A stretch of DNA of 34,860 bases, taken from IMG/VR virus record IMGVR_UViG_3300028557_000110, positions 1 to 34,860 of that record; one strand, written 5' to 3'. A program made the translations under genes and the position numbers. The stretch comes from a virus. The stretch's first letter is position 1, and each line of letters opens with the position of its first letter. This document shows positions 26,289-34,860 of the stretch, piece by piece. The notes under the pieces are model-generated. The model saw only the letters and a list, made by a program, of their open reading frames with translations, did no database searches and was not told the DNA's origin.

Positions 26289-29200
26289 TGGCTAAATTTA
26301 CTTGTCCCCCACAACCACCAACAGGTGAAGGTACTTTTTCTGACAATTTGGTAGGATTCCAACTTGTTACTGGGGGTGGTTTAACTCAAGGTAATTTTAA
26401 TTTCACAACTGCGGTTACTGAAAAAGTTAATCGTAATTTTAGTACTGGGGTATTCTCAAATCCAATGAGCTTGGACTCAATGGGAATTACCGATATTAAT
26501 CAAGCCAAGGCAATTATTGAGAATAATTTTAAGATATATCCAAATTTTGATTTATCTCAAGTAACAAACTTTGTTTTATATGGTTCAATGGTCAAAAGGA
26601 TATCATCTGCCATCACAAAAATTATTAATTATTTCCCTGCGGCAATTGAATCAACATCAATTAGTATTGATTATACATCCGGTGTTACCGCAGAAAATAT
26701 TGTTTATAACGTTGTAGCGAATGAAACCTCATTCCGATTGAATTTATCAAGAATTCGTAATCCTTTTGAAATTGATTATACGGTTAATTCAACTAGGAAT
26801 TTGGAATTAAGAGAAATAAAAGTATCTCCATTGAGAGATATGACAACTCAGTATGTCAATTATTCACTGTATTATTTAGGTAATGGATATAATGTAACTA
26901 GAATAGTATCAACAAGCGGATTAACTAGTGGTTATTTAACAATATATGTAAGTGGAAATCCATTTTTAGGTCAAACAACAATATATAATGATATAGTTAT
27001 ACGACCAAATGACTTTGTTGTTGCAAAAGTCTTCAATGAAGATTTAGATGATGTTGAAAATTTCTTATTAAATAGGGATATAACACCATTATATACCTCA
27101 ACATTCAAAGTACCAATTGAAGCTGAAGATGGAACAGTTTATATCCAAAATCGTCAAATAACTTTTCCGTTGTATGGTAGATGGAATATTGATATTTTAA
27201 CATCTAATTTTGATAGATATTTAACTTCTTTAAATGAAATTGCGGTTTATTATGATAATCAACAAACAAATTTAGTATCAAGGTTTTTAGCAACTGGAGC
27301 ATTTACAGAATTTGACACTGATGATAGAAAAATTGAAAAAATATTACAAATTTTCGGTAGAAGTTTTGATGATGTTCAAAAATTCATTACATCTCTATCA
27401 TTTGTAAATTCGGTTAATTATACAGTTAGAAATGATATTCCATCCCAGTTATTAAAAAATTTAGCACAAACATTAGGATGGAATACAAATATAACACCAA
27501 TATCAAACGACAATTTTTTAACCTCAATATTCGGTGATACAAATACGGACACCTCAAATTTCAGTGGTGTAGCAATACGCTCAACTCCGGATGAATTAAA
27601 TTATCAATACTTTAGGAATATAATATTAAATTCAGCCTATCTTTTTAAATCAAAAGGTACTAGAAAATCAATTGAAGGTTTATTAAGGTTAGTTGGAGCC
27701 CCTGAAGCATTGGTTGAGTTCAATGAATATATTTATTTAGCCGACCAAAGAATTAATTTATCTGAATTTGACACTTATTGGGGTTTAATTTCTGGTGGGA
27801 CATATATTCAAGAAACCCCAATATTAGAAGAAGGAAATATATTTTCAATTCAAGGTATTGAATACACGGGATTCACCTCAACAAATTCAATTACTAGTGT
27901 TAATTTAAATTTGGAGGATTATCCGATAGATTCTCAAGGTTACCCAAGGACACCTGAAGATACGGAGAGTTATTTCTTCCAAATTGGAGGAGGATGGTTT
28001 GAACAAACTCCACAACACAGAGGCCCAGAAGTTATTAATTTAACATTTAGTATATTTACAGGTCAAAGTACAGTATTACAGACAAATCTACTACCACCAT
28101 CATATGGTCAAATATATTTAAATAGATATAGGAGATTTCCATTTATGAATCTTGGTTTTAGATTAACTTCTCAAATTGATAATAATAAGAGTTGGTTTGA
28201 TACCGAAACTGGATTACGGAGTAATTTAGATGGTAATTTAAATGCAAGGTATTTTGTTGATGATGAAAGATTGGTATTAAATGTTAAAAACGTTGATATC
28301 TTTATGAACCCAGCTCAAGGGTTATTATATGATGTATGGTCAATGTCAAGACAAGACAATTACCCAATCCCAAATCAAGGTTTAAATTATATTCAACCAA
28401 CAGCATGTGACCCAAACCCAATTAAATATTATCCTAATAAAGGTGGGGTGGATTGGACTATTATCAATCCCCAACCAAAGAGAAAAACATTCTTTGAATT
28501 TGCTCAAACATTTTGGCAAAATACAATCAATGTTAGAAATAGACAATTCTCATCAAATGGAAAAACTGGGGGGTATCCAACCTTGGATTCAATCTATTGG
28601 AGATATATCCAATCTGAGGAAATTGCCAATCTACCAAATAACAATTTCAAATATGAAAATATGATTGAATACGTTAATGGGATGGGTGATTATTGGATTA
28701 GATTGATTGAACAAATGGTTCCCGCAACAACAATTTGGAACACAGGAATTAGAATGGAAAATTCAATATTCCATAGACAAAAATTTGTTTGGAGAAGACA
28801 AGAGGGTTGCGAAATTGTGCCTAATGATAAGGGTGGGGCTCAAGAATTCCCTCCAATTAAAGATCCTAAAACAAGTCCATCAATATCAACACCACCTAGT
28901 GGTGTTGAAGTTCCATCAATTAAATTTAATGATGGTGGAAGTGTTAAAAATAATAATGGCGGATTTAAAGGTGGAGTACCACTCAATAGACCATCAACAC
29001 TTATTACAGATGTATTTCAGTATGATTGTAGTGCTGAATCTGTTGAGTGTCAAATTTATTCTTGGCAGTCAAATCCTCAAATATTAACATTAACTGGAGT
29101 ATTAGGAAGTATTTTGAATAATTATTTAAGTGTAAATGGATATGAACTAAACGATTGTTTATTAAACACACTACAAAGTAATTGGTATATTGAACTAAAA

Positions 29201-29458
29201 GTAAGTGGTAACACCATTGTTCAGAATGAATTTTTCACCGGAAACACATATTCAATAGCTCCATTTAATGCACCAACTGAAACACAATATTATAACGCAT
29301 TGATTTCAGCTTTAAACTCTTTAAAATCCTTGGGATATGATTATTACTTAACTGATAGTAATACGGTTGTTGTTTACAATCAAGTGTGTTCAACTGACGA
29401 TAGTGGATTTACATTTAGTATAGATATTGGTATAAACTTTAAAATTTATTGTAATTAA
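26288..29458 (+). CDS. Baseplate wedge protein with gpI-like domain (gp7 counterpart)
   Basis: 1056 residues, close to T4 gp7 (1032). Residues ~341-484 match the P2 gpI-type tail protein pattern: 'KIEKILQIFGRSFDDVQKFI', 'IPSQLLKNLAQTLGWN', 'YFRNIILNSAYLFKSKGTRKSIEGLLRLVGAPEALVEF', with the diagnostic 'KGTR..I..LL...G'. In contractile systems gpI/gp7 joins gp6 and gp25 to form the core wedge, and both of those are encoded upstream. The N-terminal ~340 residues are beta-rich. The C-terminal region has a flexible 'GGSVKNNNGGFKGGVPLNRP' linker, then a ~150-residue Cys-containing domain that may anchor the following adhesin-like protein. The next gene starts on its stop (TAATG). Confidence 0.75.
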   Translation: MAKFTCPPQPPTGEGTFSDNLVGFQLVTGGGLTQGNFNFTTAVTEKVNRNFSTGVFSNPMSLDSMGITDINQAKAIIENNFKIYPNFDLSQVTNFVLYGSMVKRISSAITKIINYFPAAIESTSISIDYTSGVTAENIVYNVVANETSFRLNLSRIRNPFEIDYTVNSTRNLELREIKVSPLRDMTTQYVNYSLYYLGNGYNVTRIVSTSGLTSGYLTIYVSGNPFLGQTTIYNDIVIRPNDFVVAKVFNEDLDDVENFLLNRDITPLYTSTFKVPIEAEDGTVYIQNRQITFPLYGRWNIDILTSNFDRYLTSLNEIAVYYDNQQTNLVSRFLATGAFTEFDTDDRKIEKILQIFGRSFDDVQKFITSLSFVNSVNYTVRNDIPSQLLKNLAQTLGWNTNITPISNDNFLTSIFGDTNTDTSNFSGVAIRSTPDELNYQYFRNIILNSAYLFKSKGTRKSIEGLLRLVGAPEALVEFNEYIYLADQRINLSEFDTYWGLISGGTYIQETPILEEGNIFSIQGIEYTGFTSTNSITSVNLNLEDYPIDSQGYPRTPEDTESYFFQIGGGWFEQTPQHRGPEVINLTFSIFTGQSTVLQTNLLPPSYGQIYLNRYRRFPFMNLGFRLTSQIDNNKSWFDTETGLRSNLDGNLNARYFVDDERLVLNVKNVDIFMNPAQGLLYDVWSMSRQDNYPIPNQGLNYIQPTACDPNPIKYYPNKGGVDWTIINPQPKRKTFFEFAQTFWQNTINVRNRQFSSNGKTGGYPTLDSIYWRYIQSEEIANLPNNNFKYENMIEYVNGMGDYWIRLIEQMVPATTIWNTGIRMENSIFHRQKFVWRRQEGCEIVPNDKGGAQEFPPIKDPKTSPSISTPPSGVEVPSIKFNDGGSVKNNNGGFKGGVPLNRPSTLITDVFQYDCSAESVECQIYSWQSNPQILTLTGVLGSILNNYLSVNGYELNDCLLNTLQSNWYIELKVSGNTIVQNEFFTGNTYSIAPFNAPTETQYYNALISALNSLKSLGYDYYLTDSNTVVVYNQVCSTDDSGFTFSIDIGINFKIYCN

Positions 29459-32400
29459 TGGCTTGTGATTTAGGAGTTGGAATTAATGGTATAACAGGGG
29501 ATTGTTCAAATAGTAGTTTAGGTGCTTTTGATATTAGTATTGATGGGACAGCGCCAGATTACATAATCCAACGGATTAGCCCAACAACAGGAACAACTGT
29601 ATTAGGTCTTGGTATTACCGGATATTCGCAAACCGGACTAACTGCTGGAACGTATACCTTTAATATTGTTGATAGCTGTTCTTCAGGGAATACGTATTTT
29701 TTGGTTAATATTAATATATCGTCAGGAACTTGTGTATCTATTGACTCCACAAATACAACTTGTGGTTTTGACAATGGGTCTATAACCGCAACAACTAATA
29801 ATTTATACAATAACTCAATATTTTATTTATATGAAGTTAATGATGGGATATCCCAAGTAATATCACTACCAGTTAATACTGCCGTTTTTAATACTTTGTC
29901 GGCAGGGACATATTATGTAATTGCTGATGATGGAGGAGGCTGTTCAGGTAAAAGTCAGAGTTGTATAATTAAAAGTTCAACAACATTAAATTTTGGATTG
30001 TATCAGGTTAATAATTCAGCTTGCGCTGTAAATTTAGGTTCATTGTATGTTACGGGACTAACAGGAACTCCACCATATACATATCTTTGGTCTAATGGAC
30101 AAACAACACCATCTATTACCGGATTATCTGATGGGTCATACTCTGTTGTAGTTACCGATAGCTTTGGATGTAGTACGTCTCAAGGAGCTATAATAGAATC
30201 AGTACCCATATTAACAAGTTTAATTTTAATTGATACTCAACCAACTTGTTTTTCAGCCACAGGTGAGGCGACTGTTTATATTTCAGGGGGAACTGCCCCA
30301 TATCATATACAAGGTTCAAATGGTGAAATTGTGATAACATTCTCACCATCTTATACATTCACCGGATTACCTGCGGGTTACTTCTCAACCACAGTCACAG
30401 ATGCTGGATTATGTCAATCAACTGCGTACACGACATTATTAACCCCTAGTGCTATATCTGTTGTTACATTTGATGTTACAAACTCAAATTGCAATAATTT
30501 TGATGGTCAAATATCAATATCTATATTCGGTGGGACAGCACCATATACATATACTTTAACAGATTCTCTTAATAATTCACAAATTGGGATACAACCATTA
30601 CAAAATGGTGGATTTATATTTACATCTTTAAGTTCTGACACTTATACCATAACAATTACGGATTCATTAAACATATGTCCTTATTCAGGTACTGTGGTTA
30701 TTAGTAATAATGTGTTATTTGATTTATCGGCAATAACATCTGGCGCTACTTGTAATTTACCGAATGGAGAAGTTGTATTATCAATTACTAGTGGAGGAAC
30801 TGGACCATATAGGTATGAAATTAATGGTTATGACATTTTTGGTCAAACAGGATTAACTTATACATTCCAAAATTTATTACCAGGGAATTATACTGCAAAA
30901 GTTACGGATGTTAATTTATGTCAACAGATTTTACCAATAACAATACCAAATCTAAGTAATCTAAATTATGTTTTATCATCATTGAATCCTTTATTTTCAA
31001 ATGATGGTGAAATCAGTATTTTCATTACAGATGGAACTCCACCATTTGCCGTTAATTGGAGTCCAAATGTAAATGGACAAACAGGTCTAACGATTAATAA
31101 TCTTTCAGCAGGGACTTATTCTGTTACAATTACGGATGCTTATGGATGTACATTGAGTAGAAGTATAACATTAATAGGTTATACGTTATTGCAATCAAAT
31201 CAAACTTATACCATTTCACAAGGATTATTAACCAATCAGACACAAAATCTAAGAAAAGGTCCACAACAGATGTTAATAGAAGGATTTAAGGACTTGACAT
31301 CTGGTGACACAAATTGTATTCTAAATTCAGCGGTATTTGAGGTTGAAGTGACATTATCTGGTGTTACAACATCAAGTACAGGTCAAACCTTTTATACTGC
31401 AACAACATTAAACGATTTTCCTGCGGATAATTTATATTACGATACGGTTAAGATTTTGTTATTGAGTTATTCCGGAATAACATATGTAGATATTGAACCA
31501 ATTGAAAATAAAATAACGATTGGAACAATAAGTAATCCACCACAAGAATATATTGATTCTGAAGTAATTGTTGGGGTTAAAGTTTATTATGATATAAGTT
31601 GTGAAGTATGTGCTCTACCAGTTTTAGCTCCATTTATATTTACGGTAGATACAACAAAAATTAGTTTAGGGTCAACAAATATTGATACGTTTAAGTTACC
31701 TTTAGTAAGTGGTGGTTCATATAGTTTTGATGTGGATTGGGGCGATGGTGTAGTTGAAACAATTAATACTTGGAATGATCCAAATGTTGAACATACATAT
31801 ACCGCAGTTGGTACATATGAGGTATCAATTAGTGGACAATTAAGTGGTTGGACATTTAATAATAGTGGAGATAGAGGAAAATTAATGGAGATTAAACAAT
31901 GGGGTATTTTAGAATTAGGTGATTCACCAGGTCATTTCTATGGTTGTGTTAATTTGGAATTGAGTGGGACTACAGATTTCATTGACTTATCAACAACATC
32001 AACATTAGTTCAAACATTTAGAAATTGTACTTCAATTACAACAATCAATAATGCTGAGTTTTGGGACGTTTCAACAATTACTGATATGACTGAAACATTT
32101 AGAAATGCGACATCATTTAATCACCCTATTGGTTCTTGGGACGTATCAAATGTTACAACTACACTTAGAATGTTCCAAACCGCATTTGATTTTAATCAAG
32201 ATATAAATAATTGGGATGTATCTAACTTAGTTAATTCAGCAAATATGTTTACTTCGGCAACATCATTTAATCAACCGTTGAATAATTGGAATGTATCCAA
32301 TATAACAAATATGTCTGGAATGTTTTCAACTGCAATAGTATTTAACCAACCACTGAGTGGATGGAATGTGTCTAATGCAACTAACATGAGTAATATGTTC

Positions 32401-32745
32401 GCAAATGCGACATTATTTAATCAAGATATAAGTGGATGGGATGTATCTAATGTAACAAATATGTTAAGTATGTTCGCAAATGCGACATTATTTAATCAAG
32501 ATATAAGTGGATGGGATGTTTCAAATGTTACAAGTATGTCATTTATGTTAAACACTTGTGGAATAAGTCAATCAAATTATGAATCACTTTTAGTTGGATG
32601 GAATTCCTTACCTTCATTACAAAATGGTGTGTTTTTGGGGGCTCTTGGGTTACAATATCAAATAGGTAGTGCCGCTGACACCGCCAGATCTAATATCATA
32701 GGAACATATTCTTGGACAATATCGGGAGATATTGCTGTACCATAA
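29458..32745 (+). CDS. Chimeric adhesin-like virion protein: SprB-type repeats, PKD-like domain, BspA/DUF285 repeats
   Basis: 1095 residues. Residues 1-~575 contain about seven SprB-type repeats, each with a 'PPYTYLWSNG'-like centre and an ending such as 'GLSDGSYSVVVTDSFGC'. Residues ~577-720 form a separate domain. Residues ~721-797 are PKD-like ('FDVDWGDGVVETIN', 'HTYTAVGTYEVSISG'). Residues ~800-1037 are BspA/DUF285 leucine-rich-type repeats of 25 residues ('FNQDISGWDVSNVTNMS.MF'). SprB repeats are known from gliding adhesins of flavobacteria, and DUF285 repeats from bacterial surface proteins. As the last gene of the tail block it is a good candidate for receptor binding. There is no secretion signal, as expected for a virion protein. 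A terminator overlaps its stop. Confidence 0.85.
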   Translation: MACDLGVGINGITGDCSNSSLGAFDISIDGTAPDYIIQRISPTTGTTVLGLGITGYSQTGLTAGTYTFNIVDSCSSGNTYFLVNINISSGTCVSIDSTNTTCGFDNGSITATTNNLYNNSIFYLYEVNDGISQVISLPVNTAVFNTLSAGTYYVIADDGGGCSGKSQSCIIKSSTTLNFGLYQVNNSACAVNLGSLYVTGLTGTPPYTYLWSNGQTTPSITGLSDGSYSVVVTDSFGCSTSQGAIIESVPILTSLILIDTQPTCFSATGEATVYISGGTAPYHIQGSNGEIVITFSPSYTFTGLPAGYFSTTVTDAGLCQSTAYTTLLTPSAISVVTFDVTNSNCNNFDGQISISIFGGTAPYTYTLTDSLNNSQIGIQPLQNGGFIFTSLSSDTYTITITDSLNICPYSGTVVISNNVLFDLSAITSGATCNLPNGEVVLSITSGGTGPYRYEINGYDIFGQTGLTYTFQNLLPGNYTAKVTDVNLCQQILPITIPNLSNLNYVLSSLNPLFSNDGEISIFITDGTPPFAVNWSPNVNGQTGLTINNLSAGTYSVTITDAYGCTLSRSITLIGYTLLQSNQTYTISQGLLTNQTQNLRKGPQQMLIEGFKDLTSGDTNCILNSAVFEVEVTLSGVTTSSTGQTFYTATTLNDFPADNLYYDTVKILLLSYSGITYVDIEPIENKITIGTISNPPQEYIDSEVIVGVKVYYDISCEVCALPVLAPFIFTVDTTKISLGSTNIDTFKLPLVSGGSYSFDVDWGDGVVETINTWNDPNVEHTYTAVGTYEVSISGQLSGWTFNNSGDRGKLMEIKQWGILELGDSPGHFYGCVNLELSGTTDFIDLSTTSTLVQTFRNCTSITTINNAEFWDVSTITDMTETFRNATSFNHPIGSWDVSNVTTTLRMFQTAFDFNQDINNWDVSNLVNSANMFTSATSFNQPLNNWNVSNITNMSGMFSTAIVFNQPLSGWNVSNATNMSNMFANATLFNQDISGWDVSNVTNMLSMFANATLFNQDISGWDVSNVTSMSFMLNTCGISQSNYESLLVGWNSLPSLQNGVFLGALGLQYQIGSAADTARSNIIGTYSWTISGDIAVP
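32394..32519 (+). repeat. Perfect 51-bp direct repeat within DUF285 coding region
   Basis: The 51 bases at 32394-32444 are identical to those at 32469-32519, offset by 75 bases (one 25-residue protein repeat). Neighbouring repeats of the same gene are diverged at the DNA level, so this pair looks like a recent duplication or gene-conversion event. Confidence 0.92.
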
Positions 32746-32780
32746 AATAAAACCCCACCTAAAAAGTGGGGTTTTATTTT
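32744..32780. terminator. Bidirectional terminator between convergent genes
   Basis: A perfect 15-bp stem (32744-32758 with 32766-32780), 7-nt loop, with a C4/G4 core flanked by A/T-rich arms that provide a T-run in both directions. It contains or touches the stop codons of both convergent genes (32743-32745 on +, 32779-32781 on -). Confidence 0.93.
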
Positions 32781-33378
32781 ACCATATATTTTCTTGTTTC
32801 ATATAACCTAGAACACAACAATAAGCGTCACTCATATCGAAATTCTCTTTTTTGAGTGTATTGTTTTTGGTATAGACCCAATTAATTTGGGGTTCTTTCT
32901 TTGCAACTTGTTCCCAAATGATTTGTTTCTTATCACAATCTTTTGGGAAACCACCAAATAAAACAAGTTTCTTTTTATCATTTTCTTTAACCAACCAAGG
33001 AAAAGCATTCTTCCTTGAATTATAGGTTGAGATATATTCTGGTACTAAACCTAGGGCATCATAAATTTCCTTTGAAATAATGGTGTTAAAACGTAACAGA
33101 GTTTGTATCGTATAAACATTATTACTATTAAGTAGAGGTTCTTCAATTACTACCTTTGTAATACCAAGTCCTTTATATTGTTCCAATTTTGTTTTAAAGA
33201 TTTCAGTTTTAAGAAATAATTCCTTAATTTTGTTATCTTCCTTTGGTTTGACAACAGGAGAAATATGAGTTAATTCCAAAAGTTCTTTTGATGCGATATC
33301 AAAAAGTGCCCAACCAATAGTCTTGGTGGACACATCTAAACCTAGTATTTTGGGGGTTGTTTCAATTGTTTTAGACAT
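32779..33378 (-). CDS. RuvC-like Holliday-junction resolvase (RNase H fold)
   Basis: 199 residues. RuvC-type catalytic acids are placed as expected: Asp15 in 'ILGLDVSTKTIGWALF', Glu79/Glu80 in 'VVIEEPLLNSN', and Asp181/Asp184 in 'FDMSDAYCC'. It would cut four-way junctions and branched DNA before packaging, a job done in T4 by the unrelated endonuclease VII. The region between residues 90 and 175 is basic ('SRKNAFPWLVKENDKKK', 'CDKKQIIW') and suits DNA contact. It lies 2 nt downstream of the fibre-like gene on the same strand and convergent with the tail block. Confidence 0.85.
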   Translation of the reverse strand: MSKTIETTPKILGLDVSTKTIGWALFDIASKELLELTHISPVVKPKEDNKIKELFLKTEIFKTKLEQYKGLGITKVVIEEPLLNSNNVYTIQTLLRFNTIISKEIYDALGLVPEYISTYNSRKNAFPWLVKENDKKKLVLFGGFPKDCDKKQIIWEQVAKKEPQINWVYTKNNTLKKENFDMSDAYCCVLGYMKQENIW

Positions 33379-33380
33379 AA

Positions 33381-34860
33381 TTAAAAATCAAATTTAACTA
33401 CAAATTGTTGAATACCATTCCTTGGGTATGGTGATTGTAGTTTCGATACAATCATAAGAGTTTTGTCAGAATCGTAAAGACCAATTTCAGACAGATGAAC
33501 TTTTTTGGTGTTTTCCCAAGTTGGATTTGATGATACCAAAAACTCTGATTGACCCAAGTTTATTTTATATCTCATTTCATAAATTGTGGCTTGAATGTCT
33601 GTATCTAAATTTCCATAGAAATAGTATTCATCACCAAAATTAAGATTTGTTGTTGTTCCTGATGGTAAATCAATATAGTCGGTTAATACATATGTATCCG
33701 CTTCATCATATAAGTCTTGTGTAATAACAAATGTATTTCCCGTTAGACCTTCTTCGGTTAAGTAACCATTAATTGTTGAACCACTTAATTGGTCGGTATA
33801 ATCAATTATTTTCCACTCACTAGGTTCAGGTCTTCCATTACCATCAACTTTCTGACAAATGATTTGGAATGTATCGGCATAAAATCCAAGAGGCATTGAA
33901 CAATAAGATGGACATATTGTTGTGGTTGTAGATATTACTGGGAATGTTGTTGTGGTTGTAACTATAAATTGGGAACAATTAACAGTTGTTGTGGTTGTAG
34001 TACAAGCACTAACACATTCGGTCTGTTCTAGTGTATCGCCAGATACATAAAACCAAGAAACTTCACTTGTTTCACCATTTATATTATAAACACATAAATC
34101 AATACCAAACCCAAAATCAGCATCTAATGTATTTAAAACACCATAACAATCGGTATAAATAATCATAGAACTCCCAGCTGTTACAAGATTAGTTGTCAAT
34201 GTAATACATTCGCAACCAAATGTAAAAAAGTCATCATAATTTGTTGTTGTGAAACCAGTTAACGATGGAGTAGTTGTTGTCCAAGTACCATATGGTGTAT
34301 CACCACTAGTTAATCCAGTTAATGTGGCTTCAACAATGTTATTTTCAATTAAAACCCAAGTATTACCACTAAATGTGATGTACTTACCTAAGTCTTGATC
34401 GGTATATATTCCAGTACCCCCTGATAATGCAAAATCATAGAAAATGTTATCGCAAATTGATCCACCAGAAATACATTGAGTGGTAACTATTCTATTGTAT
34501 AATCCACATTGAGAAACCCCTGAAATTCCAGCCCCTATAATTTCATAATTACCAATTGGTTCATTAGTGTCAAATAATATATTATAAGACTCATTTGCTG
34601 CCGTGTCAAAAACCCAATTAGTTGAATCCCAACTAATGTTAGCGTAAAATTCATTACCAAAAACATTAAATATTGGATAATTATTTAATGTTTTTGGTGT
34701 TGGTATAACGACAAGAGTTAAAAATACATTATTAATCTGATAAAACATAGTAAATCCACTAAACCAACAAGGGCAAGGGTTAAACGTAGTTGTTGTGGTT
34801 GTGATTGGATTAAATTGAGTTGAAAGACAACCAAACTCACCACCAAACCTTACACTTACA
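33381..34860 (-). CDS. Fibre-like virion protein with Thr-run linkers, 5' end outside window (partial)
   Basis: The frame stays open beyond the ATG at 34748 to the right edge, so the true start is outside the window; about 493 residues are visible. It is Thr/Ser/Gly/Asn-rich and beta-structured. Runs of 4-6 Thr next to Cys/Pro ('TTTTTFNPCPC', 'CTTTTTTVNC', 'VTTTTTFPVISTTTTICP') separate domain-like blocks. The last ~60 residues ('VHLSEIGLYDSDKTLMIVSKLQSPYPRNGIQQFVVKFDF') look like a compact end domain of the kind found in tail fibre or collar proteins, though I cannot name the family. Placed upstream of the resolvase on the - strand and separate from the main tail block. Confidence 0.7.
   Translation of the reverse strand, partial: VSVRFGGEFGCLSTQFNPITTTTTTFNPCPCWFSGFTMFYQINNVFLTLVVIPTPKTLNNYPIFNVFGNEFYANISWDSTNWVFDTAANESYNILFDTNEPIGNYEIIGAGISGVSQCGLYNRIVTTQCISGGSICDNIFYDFALSGGTGIYTDQDLGKYITFSGNTWVLIENNIVEATLTGLTSGDTPYGTWTTTTPSLTGFTTTNYDDFFTFGCECITLTTNLVTAGSSMIIYTDCYGVLNTLDADFGFGIDLCVYNINGETSEVSWFYVSGDTLEQTECVSACTTTTTTVNCSQFIVTTTTTFPVISTTTTICPSYCSMPLGFYADTFQIICQKVDGNGRPEPSEWKIIDYTDQLSGSTINGYLTEEGLTGNTFVITQDLYDEADTYVLTDYIDLPSGTTTNLNFGDEYYFYGNLDTDIQATIYEMRYKINLGQSEFLVSSNPTWENTKKVHLSEIGLYDSDKTLMIVSKLQSPYPRNGIQQFVVKFDF
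33916..34803 (-). repeat. Dispersed 15-bp repeats encoding Thr runs
   Basis: Near-identical copies of GTTGTTGTGGTTGTA (+ strand reading) lie at 33916-33930, 33946-33960, 33985-33999 and 34789-34803. Each encodes a Thr run on the - strand. They separate apparent protein modules and share the same codon order, which suggests duplication rather than independent drift. Confidence 0.75.

Noticed and set aside
1-34860. tRNA genes, CRISPR arrays, insertion sequences, att sites or a defined origin
   Set aside because: All gaps are under about 80 bases. No cloverleaf-like element, spaced direct-repeat array, transposase motif or terminal inverted repeat was seen.

Overview
This window is a piece of a large, AT-rich genome of a T4-like contractile-tailed phage (myovirus) that very probably infects a Bacteroidota (Flavobacteriia-like) host. 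The phage assignment rests on a T4-type replication set (gp32-like SSB, UvsX-like recombinase, FEN/RNase H-type exonuclease, DnaB/gp41-like helicase, NrdA/NrdB) next to contractile-tail baseplate genes (gp25/gpW, gp6/gpJ and a gp7/gpI-like wedge protein). The host assignment is inference. It rests on three points: start codons sit in A-rich leaders without clear Shine-Dalgarno sequences; a Bacteroidota-type promoter (-33 TTTG, -7 TAnnTTTG-like) precedes the SSB gene; and the fibre-like proteins carry SprB-type, PKD-type and BspA/DUF285-type modules typical of Bacteroidota surface proteins.

Layout. (1) 1-3560: the 3' part of a large tail hub-like gene that enters from the left edge, then two small unrecognised genes, one with a polyproline tandem repeat. 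(2) 3635-13825: a replication and nucleotide-metabolism block: SSB, a small gene, UvsX, a C5 DNA methyltransferase, exonuclease, an unknown gene, helicase, NrdB, and NrdA in two pieces. NrdA is broken by a split intein: the N-half ends in an intein-N fragment, a small apparently deleted GIY-YIG ORF follows, and the C-half starts with an intein-C fragment. A strong hairpin terminator closes the block. (3) 13907-32745: a late tail/baseplate block on the + strand: gp25, gp6-like, a 1780-residue protein with an internal membrane-like region, three unrecognised tail proteins, a 302-residue protein, the gp7/gpI-like wedge protein, and a 1095-residue adhesin-like protein. (4) 32779-34860: a convergent - strand pair, a RuvC-like resolvase and a Thr-run fibre-like protein running off the right edge. 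One symmetric hairpin separates the two directions.

Regulation and packing. A TATTTAT(A/C/T) motif lies 15-30 nt upstream of most starts that follow a real gap (2644, 8270, 13907, 16287, 25380) and is a candidate phage late-promoter element. Elsewhere genes are tightly packed, often with overlapping stop/start codons. There is no gene-free stretch longer than about 80 bases, and I saw no tRNA, CRISPR array or insertion sequence.

The most notable features are the fractured nrdA with its intein placed directly after the catalytic cysteine, the SSB with a bacterial-SSB-like C-terminal tip, the very large baseplate-region protein with multiple hydrophobic helices, and the chimeric SprB/PKD/DUF285 protein.
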